DNA of 64,000 nt, from positions 1,860,001 through 1,924,000 of the forward strand of contig NZ_BMXT01000001.1 in NCBI RefSeq assembly GCF_014651895.1. Reading direction: 5' to 3'. The position numbers were made by a program, and so were the translations under genes. Position 1 is the first letter of the stretch; each line of letters opens with the position of its first letter. This document shows positions 1 through 7,324 of the stretch, one piece after another. The DNA comes from Rhodanobacter panaciterrae (GTDB lineage Bacteria; Pseudomonadota; Gammaproteobacteria; Xanthomonadales; Rhodanobacteraceae). The notes under the pieces were generated by a model. That model searched no databases, was not told the DNA's origin, and saw only the letters and a program-made list of their open reading frames with translations.

Positions 1-558
1 ACCGATATCCAGCGAACCGAGGTCGTCGGTATGCAGCACGTAGCTGTGGCCCGGCGCGCCGTGATTCACCGACGGCGGGATTTCCAGTCCCTTGAAATCA
101 TCCTTTGGCGTCGAGGAGTCACCCGTGTCGGCGCCGATGAAGGAACCGGACAGCAAGGTATCGATGCCGGATACGCCACCCAGCCCGATGCGCGGACGCA
201 CCACCCAGTAGCGCGTACCTTCGGTGGCGAAACTTTCGGCGTTCTTCTCCAGCGCCACGCTGACCAGCACGCGCTTGTGATCCGAACTGAGCCGAATCTT
301 GTGCACCCGGCCGATCACCACGTTCTTGTATTTCACCGGCGTCTTGCCGGCATCCAGCCCTTCGGCGCTCTGGAAACTGATGGTGATCTGCGGGCCTGCC
401 TGCAGCCAGTTGTTGACTACCAGCGAGAGGCCGACCAGCGCTGCCAGCGCCGGCACCAGCCAGACCAGCGAGGCATTGAAACGACGATGCCGCACTACCG
501 GTCGCGGCAGTTCGCTGCCGTCCGGACCATCGCGTTCAGTGCGGTTGTCGTCAGTCAT
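1..558 (-). CDS. pqiB: PqiB, MCE-domain intermembrane transport protein (3' end outside window)
   Basis: Translating the minus strand from an ATG at 558 gives an N-terminal cytoplasmic stretch, one membrane anchor (about residues 33-52, after the RRFN segment) and the first MCE domain with motifs typical of PqiB: AEGLDAGKTPVKYKNV, VVIGRV and YWVVRPRIGLGGVSG. In this family the protein forms a periplasm-spanning tube that moves lipids between the inner and outer membranes together with PqiA. The start overlaps the end of the upstream pqiA-like gene by 8 bp, so the three genes form one operon. The reading frame is open to base 1, so the C-terminal MCE domains and the stop codon lie beyond the window. 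Confidence 0.93.
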   Translation of the reverse strand, partial: MTDDNRTERDGPDGSELPRPVVRHRRFNASLVWLVPALAALVGLSLVVNNWLQAGPQITISFQSAEGLDAGKTPVKYKNVVIGRVHKIRLSSDHKRVLVSVALEKNAESFATEGTRYWVVRPRIGLGGVSGIDTLLSGSFIGADTGDSSTPKDDFKGLEIPPSVNHGAPGHSYVLHTDDLGSLDIG

Positions 559-1192
559 CACTATCCCTGCCATCCCAGATCAACCGGGGGTCAAAACTCA
601 TCGAGGCCAGCATAGTCAGTACCACGGTCAGGCCGAAAAAGATCACGCCAGGCAGCGGTTCGACCAGGCTCAGCAGCCCGAAACGCACCAAGGCCGTCAA
701 CAGCGCCACCACGAAGACATCGAGCATCGACCAGTAGCCGATGAACTCGACCAGCCGATAGAGTTTTGCACGCTGCGGCCGTGCCCAGCCGCTGCCGCGC
801 TGGCTGCTCAGCAACAACGTGCCCAACGAAAGGAATTTCAGCATCGGCACCACGATGCTGGCGGTGAACACGATGATCGCCAGGTCCGGCGAACCCTTGA
901 CCCATAACTCCACCACGCCGCTGATGATGGTGTTGTCGTCGATGTCGTTCAAGCTGGCGGTGCGCATGATCGGCAGCACGTTGGCCGGGATGTACAGCAG
1001 GAACGCGGCGATCAGCAACGCCCAGGTGCGCATGTAGCTGTACGGCTTGCGCCGGTGCAGCGCCGAACCGCAGCGCGGGCACGCCAGCTCGTCGGCGGCA
1101 TCATCGGGATCGGGCATGTCCGCGGAAATCACCAGCCCGCACACATGGCAACCGATCAGACCGAGCTCGGCGGCACGCGGAAACGCACTCAT
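551..1192 (-). CDS. pqiA: Paraquat-inducible protein A domain protein, second half
   Basis: A 213-residue membrane protein with a zinc-ribbon-like N-terminus (CHVC near residue 15 and CPRC near residue 35) and about four hydrophobic segments. The run YIPANVLPIMRT and the VVPMLKFLSLG region are typical of PqiA. The start was placed at MSAFPRAAELG because this ATG overlaps the stop of the preceding pqiA-like gene in an ATGA, which implies translational coupling. The open frame extends further upstream but only antisense to that gene. In E. coli both PqiA halves are fused in one protein; here they are two cistrons. It probably works with PqiB in membrane lipid homeostasis. Confidence 0.92.
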   Translation of the reverse strand: MSAFPRAAELGLIGCHVCGLVISADMPDPDDAADELACPRCGSALHRRKPYSYMRTWALLIAAFLLYIPANVLPIMRTASLNDIDDNTIISGVVELWVKGSPDLAIIVFTASIVVPMLKFLSLGTLLLSSQRGSGWARPQRAKLYRLVEFIGYWSMLDVFVVALLTALVRFGLLSLVEPLPGVIFFGLTVVLTMLASMSFDPRLIWDGRDSDD

Positions 1193-1806
1193 GCCCGATC
1201 CTCCGGCGTGAGCTCCCACAACTGGCGCAGGTCGACGCCGGCAAAAACGGTGATCAGCAAGGTCAGCACCGCATAGGCATAGATGCCCGGATCCGCCATC
1301 ACGTCGAAGTAGAGGTGCGCCTTGACGATCGCCACCAGCGCGCCCAGCACGAACACCTCGCTCATCGTCCACGGCTGCAGGTAGTGCAAGGTCACCATCA
1401 TCGGCACAAAACCCGGTGCGCGCCGGCCGAGGCGACCAAACCACAGCAGCCAGCCGAGCAGAGACATCTTGAGCAGCGGGAAAAAGAACAACGTGCCGGC
1501 CGCCAGCACGGCGACCACCTGGGCCTGTTGCTGCCACATCACGATGATCGTGCCCCACAGCGTGGCGCCACTGAGCTGCCCGTTCAGTCCGAGAGTGACG
1601 ATCGGCCACATGTTCGCCTGCACGAACACAATCATCGCCGTCAGTACCAATGCCAGCATGACATTCACGCTCAGCCCGTGATGCCGCTCCAGCACTGCAT
1701 AACAGCATGCACAACGCGCCACGTCGCCATGCGCCAGCGGTTGCCGGCGGTAGACCGTGTCGCAGTGCTCGCAGATCAGCAGCGCTTCGGGTGGGGTCGT
1801 GCCCAT
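1189..1806 (-). CDS. pqiA: Paraquat-inducible protein A domain protein, first half
   Basis: A 205-residue protein that opens with two CxxC pairs (CEHC and CACC, near residues 13-34) of a small zinc ribbon. Four predicted membrane helices follow, with the PqiA signature around VNVMLALVLTAMIVFVQANMWPI (the part ANMWPI matches the family ANxxPI motif). It is the first gene of a pqiA-pqiA-pqiB operon and overlaps the next gene by 4 bp (ATGA). The gene is divergent from the thioredoxin-like gene, and the 141 bp between them should hold both promoters. The family role is intermembrane lipid transport and envelope stress tolerance, probably together with the second PqiA half. Confidence 0.92.
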   Translation of the reverse strand: MGTTPPEALLICEHCDTVYRRQPLAHGDVARCACCYAVLERHHGLSVNVMLALVLTAMIVFVQANMWPIVTLGLNGQLSGATLWGTIIVMWQQQAQVVAVLAAGTLFFFPLLKMSLLGWLLWFGRLGRRAPGFVPMMVTLHYLQPWTMSEVFVLGALVAIVKAHLYFDVMADPGIYAYAVLTLLITVFAGVDLRQLWELTPEDRA

Positions 1807-1947
1807 GGATTCGGTGCCTGGCTCCGGCGTGACGATCCGCGGATTCTCGCAAATCTATCGTGAACACGCTGAACAGGGCATCCCTGCCGCTTGATATGCT
1901 GGGCGTTGCCCTGATCTGAACCGACATCCGCCGAACTGGAGTTTCCC

Positions 1948-2817
1948 GTGACTGATGCCGCTGCTGCCCCCGCCCATGTCTTCGACGTGGATCAGCAAAG
2001 CTTCGAAGCCGATGTGCTGCAGGCATCACTGACCACCCCGGTGCTGGTGGATTTCTGGGCGACCTGGTGTGAGCCGTGCAAGATCCTCGGGCCGATGCTG
2101 GAAAAGCTCGCCGCCGAGTACAACGGCGCGTTCCGGCTGGGCAAGGTCGACGTGGACACGCAGCAGGAACTGGCCGGCATGTTCGGCATCAAGAGCATCC
2201 CGACCGTCGTGCTGGTGAAGGACGGCCAGGTGCTCGACGGCTTTGCCGGTGCGCTGCCCGAAGGCCAGCTGCGTGAATTCCTGTCGCGCCATGTGCAGCC
2301 ACTGGAAGCGGCCGACGAGGCCGTCAAAGAAGAAGCCGTGCAGGAAACACCCGAGCAGGCGATCGACCGGCTGCAGCAGGCGATCGTGGCCGAACCAGAC
2401 AAGGCCGAACTCAAACTCGAGCTGGCGCTGGCACTGATGCGCGCCGGCCGGACCGACGCCGCCGAAGCAGCCTTGACCGCGCTGCCTGCCAACCTCGCCA
2501 TCGATGCCCGCGCGTTGCGCCTGCGCAGCGAGCTGGATCTGGCTCATGCGCTGAAAGACGCACCCGGCACCGCCGAATTGCAGCAGCGCGTGCAGGCCGA
2601 CGCCAACGACTGGACTGCACGCGACCAGCTCGGCGTGCGCCTGCTGCTGGAAGGCGAGCCTGCCGCCGGCCTCAATCAATTCCTGGCGATCCTGCAGCAC
2701 GCCCGCGACTGGAACGAGGGCCAGGGCAAGAAGCGCCTGCTTGCCGCGTTCGCCACATTGGATGATGCCGAGCTGGTCAGTCGCTACCGCCGCAAGATGG
2801 CTTCGTTGCTGTTTTGA
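1948..2817 (+). CDS. cnoX: Thioredoxin-fold protein with TPR-like C-terminus (CnoX/YbbN family)
   Basis: A 289-residue protein with an N-terminal thioredoxin domain (residues about 10-115) carrying a canonical WCEPC active site (C41, C44) and the cis-proline SIPTVVL segment. A helical, TPR-like tail of about 150 residues follows. This is the architecture of CnoX/YbbN chaperedoxins, which hold unfolded and oxidised proteins and pass them to GroEL. E. coli CnoX has lost the CxxC, whereas this copy keeps it, so it may still be a redox-active thioredoxin. The start is GTG, supported by GGAG six bases upstream. The DUF4442 gene follows 13 bp later. Confidence 0.9.
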   Translation: MTDAAAAPAHVFDVDQQSFEADVLQASLTTPVLVDFWATWCEPCKILGPMLEKLAAEYNGAFRLGKVDVDTQQELAGMFGIKSIPTVVLVKDGQVLDGFAGALPEGQLREFLSRHVQPLEAADEAVKEEAVQETPEQAIDRLQQAIVAEPDKAELKLELALALMRAGRTDAAEAALTALPANLAIDARALRLRSELDLAHALKDAPGTAELQQRVQADANDWTARDQLGVRLLLEGEPAAGLNQFLAILQHARDWNEGQGKKRLLAAFATLDDAELVSRYRRKMASLLF

Positions 2818-2830
2818 TCAAGGCAGCCCG

Positions 2831-3283
2831 ATGAAAGCCTCCAGCTTCCGCCGCGTACTCAACCTGTGGCCACCGTTCCTGTTCAGCGGCATTCGCGTGC
2901 AGTCGATCAGCGATGACTACGGCGAGGCGAAGGTGGTGCTGCGGCTGCGTCCGTGGAACCGCAATTACGTGCGCAGCCAGTTCGGCGGCAGCCTGTTCGC
3001 GATGGTCGATCCGTTCTGGATGCTGCTGGTGATGCACCAACTCGGCAACGACTACTACGTGTGGGACAAGGCTGGCGCGATCGACTTCGTCGCGCCCGGT
3101 CGCGAGGATGTCTACGCCCATTTCAAACTGGAAAGCAGCGTCGTCGATGAACTGCGGGCGGCAGCGGCAAGTGGCGAGAAAGTGCTGCGCTGGTTCGAGA
3201 CTGACGTGGTCACCGCCAACGGCGAAGTGATTGCCCGTGTGCGCAAGCAGATTTACGTGCGGTTGAAGCCGAAGGCGCGCTGA
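2831..3283 (+). CDS. DUF4442 hot-dog fold protein (thioesterase-like)
   Basis: A 150-residue protein with the DUF4442 pattern: a helix-rich N-terminus with FSGIRVQSIS, then NRNYVRSQFGGSLFAMVDPFWML and AIDFVAPG. The family is related to PaaI/YiiD-type hot-dog thioesterases, so a role in hydrolysing acyl-CoA or acyl-ACP is possible, but its substrate is unknown. The start was moved downstream of a longer open frame because the N-terminal extension overlaps the preceding gene and AAGG sits seven bases before this ATG. It probably shares a transcript with the thioredoxin-like gene. It converges with the membrane protein gene on the other strand, six bases away. Confidence 0.85.
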   Translation: MKASSFRRVLNLWPPFLFSGIRVQSISDDYGEAKVVLRLRPWNRNYVRSQFGGSLFAMVDPFWMLLVMHQLGNDYYVWDKAGAIDFVAPGREDVYAHFKLESSVVDELRAAAASGEKVLRWFETDVVTANGEVIARVRKQIYVRLKPKAR

Positions 3284-3289
3284 GCGTGC

Positions 3290-3955
3290 TCATTCGCTCT
3301 CGAAACGCTTGAGTTCGGCCAGCACAGATTCCGCCTTCTGCACGCTACGACCGGCAAAGTTGTTCTCCAGCCAGCGCCGATGGCCCGTCCAACGGATCAG
3401 GCCATACGCCAATCCGACCACCACGAGCGATACGCCGCCGCAGAGCGCCATCCACGGCACCAGTCCCGGAAACCTGCCCCACCAATCGGCATCACCCATC
3501 CGATCCCAGTCGTACTGGATCAGCATGAGCATGACCGGAATCCAGATCAGGCTGCCCAATACAGCGAATACCGGCGCCTCCACCCTGATACGCCATGCGC
3601 GCAGCGTCGCCAACCGACGCTGGATCTCCAGCACCGGCGCCGCATAATCGATGCCCTGCACCAGTGACAGCACCCGCGCCGAGAACACCATCGTCAGGAT
3701 GCCAAACGCCTGCACCGCAATGCCGCAAGCCATCGCCTGCCATATGTGTGTATGCGTGCTCCAGAACGCCACACCCCACAGCATCACACCGATGCCCAGA
3801 GCGATCTGCGCTCCCTGCCCCCACACCAATGGCCACAGGCCGCGGCGCAGCCGATCCAGCCGGCTGTCCATGAGTATCTGCACGTTCAGCGCGTGCTGCT
3901 GTTCCAGTCGCTGATCGAGTGCCTGCCAGGCCAGTTTCATCTCGTCCAGTTCCAT
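3290..3955 (-). CDS. Membrane protein, putative regulator of the adjacent ECF sigma factor
   Basis: A 221-residue protein with an amphipathic N-terminal helical region (residues 1-38), then about four membrane helices (around 42-62, 70-92, 128-146 and 168-190) and a short charged tail. It starts two bases after the stop of the sigma factor gene, so the two are almost certainly cotranscribed. Position and membrane topology make it a candidate anti-sigma factor or signal transducer. I do not see a zinc anti-sigma HxxxCxxC motif, so the regulatory role is inferred from context only. No enzyme signature is visible. Confidence 0.75.
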   Translation of the reverse strand: MELDEMKLAWQALDQRLEQQHALNVQILMDSRLDRLRRGLWPLVWGQGAQIALGIGVMLWGVAFWSTHTHIWQAMACGIAVQAFGILTMVFSARVLSLVQGIDYAAPVLEIQRRLATLRAWRIRVEAPVFAVLGSLIWIPVMLMLIQYDWDRMGDADWWGRFPGLVPWMALCGGVSLVVVGLAYGLIRWTGHRRWLENNFAGRSVQKAESVLAELKRFESE

Positions 3956-3957
3956 GT

Positions 3958-4482
3958 TTATGCTCCGGTAGTGGCGGCGACCATTTGCCCGCGCAGTTTC
4001 TGTTTGATGCGACTGATCTTGGTCGCCACGTTGGTTTCGCTGATGCCGAGGATCTCGGCGATCTCGGTGTAATTGCGGTCTTCCAGATACAGCAGGATCA
4101 GCGCGCGGTTGAGTGGATCGAGCTGGCCGATGAACGCGTACAGCGCAGTCAGCCGTTCGTCCTGTTCGGGTATCGCCTCGCCGCCGCCGACGGTCTCCAG
4201 GTGATGCGCTTCCAGTGGTTCGAAACGATCGCCCTCCGACCAGCGCTCGCGCCGCGCCTGCGAGATCGCCACGTTCAGCGCGATGCGATACATCCAGGTG
4301 GAAAACTTCGCCCGTGCTTCGTCATAACTGCCGAACGAACGCCACAGCTGCGCACTGATCTCCTGCACCAGGTCGTCGCGATCGGCTGCATTGCGGCTGT
4401 ACAGGCCAGCCACCTTGAAGACGATCTTCCGATGTTCGTGCAGCAGCGACTCGAAGCGTTGCTGATGTTGTCTGGCAGTCAT
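3958..4482 (-). CDS. ECF-type RNA polymerase sigma factor
   Basis: A 174-residue sigma-70 family protein with region 2 (residues about 10-75, including DRDDLVQEISAQLWRSF and FSTWMYRIALNVA) and region 4 (about 112-168, with LLYLEDRNYTEIAEILGIS as the helix-turn-helix). There is no region 1 or 3, as expected for an extracytoplasmic function sigma factor. It is the first gene of a two-gene operon with a membrane protein that could be its regulator. The 196-bp gap to the divergent DUF502 gene would hold its promoter. The stimulus and target genes cannot be told from the window. Confidence 0.93.
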   Translation of the reverse strand: MTARQHQQRFESLLHEHRKIVFKVAGLYSRNAADRDDLVQEISAQLWRSFGSYDEARAKFSTWMYRIALNVAISQARRERWSEGDRFEPLEAHHLETVGGGEAIPEQDERLTALYAFIGQLDPLNRALILLYLEDRNYTEIAEILGISETNVATKISRIKQKLRGQMVAATTGA

Positions 4483-4620
4483 GGACGTCGATCTTCCCCG
4501 CGATTCAACCCATGATTCGCACGACCGCGAAAAAAATCACAGTGGCCCGTTCCGTGCCAGCCATGGCTGATGGTCCGGCGGCACCTTCTCCGCCTCATCG
4601 ACTGCCATCGCAGCATGGCC

Positions 4621-4655
4621 GTGACAGGCCAGCGCCGTCCTCTACAATCGGTGAC
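4621..4655 (+). promoter_or_regulatory. Putative sigma-70 promoter for the DUF502-M14 operon
   Basis: GTGACA (4621-4626) and TACAAT (4643-4648) are separated by 16 bp, close to the housekeeping consensus. Transcription would start about 25 bp before the DUF502 ATG. The call rests on sequence match alone. Confidence 0.45.
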
Positions 4656-4678
4656 TCCCCTCCCGACCGAAATCACCC

Positions 4679-5356
4679 ATGCGCCCCCTGCGCCTCAAAC
4701 GCTACCTGCTGACCGGCCTGCTCACCTTCATCCCGTTGTGGGTGACCTGGCTGGTGTTCAAGTTCGTACTCGGCATGCTGGCCGGCATCGGTGCACCGCT
4801 GGTCAATGCTCTGCTTGGCGCGCTGGCGCTGATGGCGCCGCATGCGGCCGAGACGCTCAATACGCAATGGCTGACTTTCATCATCGCGCTGGTGATCACC
4901 CTGCTGGCGCTGTACCTGCTCGGCTGGCTGGCCACCCGGGTGATCGGCCAGCGCCTCATCAACGCGTTCGATGGCCTGCTCGCACGCATCCCGGTGGTGC
5001 AGACGATTTACGGCGGCACCAAGAAGTTGATGGCGGTGCTGCAGAACAAGCCATCCGGCGTGCAGCGGGTGGTGCTGGTGGAGTTTCCGCGCCGCGGCAT
5101 GAAGGTAGTCGGCTTCGTCACCCGGGTGATGACCGAGGACGGCAGCGGCCGCGAGATGGCGGCGGTGTTCATTCCGACTACGCCCAACCCTACCGGCGGC
5201 TATCTCGTCGTGCTGCCGCTGGACGAACTGACTCCGACCGACTGGACGATGGACCAGGCGATGGCCTTCATCATTTCCGGTGGTGCAGTGGCGCCCGATA
5301 CCTTGCCTGCCTCGCCCGCGACGCTACGCCATGACGCACCCGAGGATCATGCATGA
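4679..5356 (+). CDS. DUF502 family membrane protein
   Basis: A 225-residue protein with two N-terminal membrane helices (about 10-32 and 62-86). A conserved soluble domain follows with ARIPVVQTIYGGTKKL, VVLVEFPRRG and the PTTPNPTGGYL motif that defines DUF502. The family is widespread and its biochemical function is unknown. The start ATG lies 31 bp after a good -10 element. The stop overlaps the M14 peptidase start in ATGA, so the two proteins are coupled translationally and may act together at the envelope. Confidence 0.9.
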   Translation: MRPLRLKRYLLTGLLTFIPLWVTWLVFKFVLGMLAGIGAPLVNALLGALALMAPHAAETLNTQWLTFIIALVITLLALYLLGWLATRVIGQRLINAFDGLLARIPVVQTIYGGTKKLMAVLQNKPSGVQRVVLVEFPRRGMKVVGFVTRVMTEDGSGREMAAVFIPTTPNPTGGYLVVLPLDELTPTDWTMDQAMAFIISGGAVAPDTLPASPATLRHDAPEDHA

Positions 5357-7185
5357 GTCTGCGTCACGTCCTGTTGTCCGCCCTGCTTGGAATTGCCGCG
5401 ATAACCGCACAGGCTGCTGATTCGAGCACCGACTGGATCACGCCAGCCGAAGCCGCGCAGTTCCGCACTACGCCAAGCTATGCCGATACGCTGGCCTATC
5501 TGCAACGCCTGCAGCAGGCTGCACCGGGCGTGATCCATCTGGCCACGTTCGGCGCCACGCCGGAAGGCCGGCCGATGACGGTGGTGATCGCCAGCGGCGA
5601 CGACACGTTCGATCCCGCCGCCGCACGCAAGGCGGGCAAGCCGGTGGTGTTGGTGCAGGCCGGTATCCATCCCGGCGAGATCGAGGGCAAGGACGCCGGG
5701 CTGATGCTGTTGCGCGATATCGCGATCACCCACAAATACCCGCATGTGCTCGATCATCTGGTGCTGGTCTACATCCCGGTGTTCAGTGTGGACGGCCACG
5801 AGAACTCGTCGCCGTACCACCGTATCAACCAGAACGGCCCGGAAAGCATGGGTTTCCGCGGCCAGTCGCAGTACCTCAACCTCAACCGCGACTACGTCAA
5901 GGCCGATGCGCCGGAGATGCTGGCGTGGCTGAAGCTGTGGCAACAGTGGCTGCCGGACTTCCTGATCGACGTGCACACCACCGACGGCGCCGACTATCAA
6001 TACGACCTGACCTGGTACACCGAGGATCCGCACAAGCTCGATCCGGCGGTGAGCGCGTGGCAGCACGACGCAATTGTCAACCACGCGATACCGGCTTACG
6101 AAAAGCGCGGCCATCTCGCCTCGATCTATCTGGAGTTCAAGGACAGCCGCGACCCGCGCAAGGGCCTCGAGAATTTCGGTTCCGGCCCGCGCTTCTCCAC
6201 CGGCTACGCCGCGCTGCAGAACCGGCCAGCGCTGCTGATCGAGACGCACATGCTGAAGCCGTACGAGAACCGCGTGCGCGCCACCTACGATCTGGTCGAG
6301 CTGATGCTGGAGCAGATCAACCAGCATCCGGCCGCACTACTCGCCACCACCGCCAAGGCCGACGCCGACACCATCGGCCGCGTCCACGATGTCCAGGCGC
6401 GCGTGCCGCTGACGTTCAAGCCAGACCCGCAATCGACGAAGTTCGATCTCAAGGGCTACGCCTTCAAGGTCAGCCACAGCAACATTTCCAACAGCGACTG
6501 GATCCAGTACGACCCGAGCCAGCCGAAGAACTACAGCATCGACAACTGGAACGGCCTGCTGCCGGATCTGTCGATCACTCCTCCGGCCGCCTATGCAGTG
6601 CCCGCCCAGTGGACGGCGATCATCGACAAGCTCGACGCGCACGGCATCCGCTACAACCGCATCGACCACCCGCTGACGATCCACGCCGAGGGTTACCAGC
6701 TGGATGATCCGAAGTGGGCGACCAAACCGTTCGAAGGTCACCTGATGCTGCGCGACTTCACCCTGCATGCGCTGCCGCGCGAAGTCACCCTGCCGACCGG
6801 TTCGGTGATCGTACCGCTGGACCAGCGCGCCGCCAACGTGGCGATCCAATTGCTCGAACCACAGGCGCCCGACTCGCTGTTGCACTGGGGCTACCTCGAC
6901 GCGACGTTCGAGGCCAAGGAATACGGCGAACCGCGCGTGGTCGAGAAACTGGCGCGCGAGCTGCTGGCGAAGGATCCGACACTGCACGCCGAGTTCGAGC
7001 GCAGGCTGCATGACGATCCGGCCTTCGCTGCCAGCAGCAACGCTCGCCTGCAGTTTTTCTTCGAGCACTCGCCGTGGTACGCGGCACAGCACGTCGGCGC
7101 CTACCCCGTATTGCGACTGGATGCCACCCAGCTGGACCATTTGTCGGCGGATCACAGCTCGACCGGCGGCAGCCACACCCCCTGA
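5353..7185 (+). CDS. Secreted M14-family zinc carboxypeptidase-like protein
   Basis: A 610-residue protein with a signal peptide (about residues 1-22, ending AQAA) and an M14 metallopeptidase domain. The HxxE zinc motif is H106-P-G-E109 and the third ligand is probably H208 in DVHTTDG. The segment LLIETHMLKPYENRV near residue 295 should supply the catalytic glutamate. After the peptidase domain comes a long C-terminal region (about residues 330-610) with no motif I recognise. It is the second gene of the DUF502 operon. The product is probably periplasmic or secreted and acts on peptides; the exact specificity is unknown. Confidence 0.88.
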   Translation: MSLRHVLLSALLGIAAITAQAADSSTDWITPAEAAQFRTTPSYADTLAYLQRLQQAAPGVIHLATFGATPEGRPMTVVIASGDDTFDPAAARKAGKPVVLVQAGIHPGEIEGKDAGLMLLRDIAITHKYPHVLDHLVLVYIPVFSVDGHENSSPYHRINQNGPESMGFRGQSQYLNLNRDYVKADAPEMLAWLKLWQQWLPDFLIDVHTTDGADYQYDLTWYTEDPHKLDPAVSAWQHDAIVNHAIPAYEKRGHLASIYLEFKDSRDPRKGLENFGSGPRFSTGYAALQNRPALLIETHMLKPYENRVRATYDLVELMLEQINQHPAALLATTAKADADTIGRVHDVQARVPLTFKPDPQSTKFDLKGYAFKVSHSNISNSDWIQYDPSQPKNYSIDNWNGLLPDLSITPPAAYAVPAQWTAIIDKLDAHGIRYNRIDHPLTIHAEGYQLDDPKWATKPFEGHLMLRDFTLHALPREVTLPTGSVIVPLDQRAANVAIQLLEPQAPDSLLHWGYLDATFEAKEYGEPRVVEKLARELLAKDPTLHAEFERRLHDDPAFAASSNARLQFFFEHSPWYAAQHVGAYPVLRLDATQLDHLSADHSSTGGSHTP

Positions 7186-7201
7186 CCTTTGACACTGTCT
7201 G
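7183..7201 (+). promoter_or_regulatory. 19-nt element shared with the second M13 peptidase gene, copy 1
   Basis: TGACCTTTGACACTGTCTG matches 18 of 19 positions with 53991-54009, which lies before the other M13 peptidase gene. It includes the odd-length palindrome GACA-C-TGTC and, in this copy, a TTGACA hexamer that could serve as -35. Both copies are followed about 22 bp later by CCTA(G/C)(C/G)GTG. It begins at the stop codon of the M14 gene and ends 123 bp before the M13 start. A shared operator or promoter is the simplest reading. Confidence 0.5.
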
Positions 7202-7324
7202 ACCCATGACGTTTGACCTAGCGTGAACAGGTATGGCCGCGTTTTGAGGGGGAATCCGACAGCGCGGTCCGTCCACCACCACCGTAACCGCCCGATGGGC
7301 AACATCACTCACAGAGGGATATCC

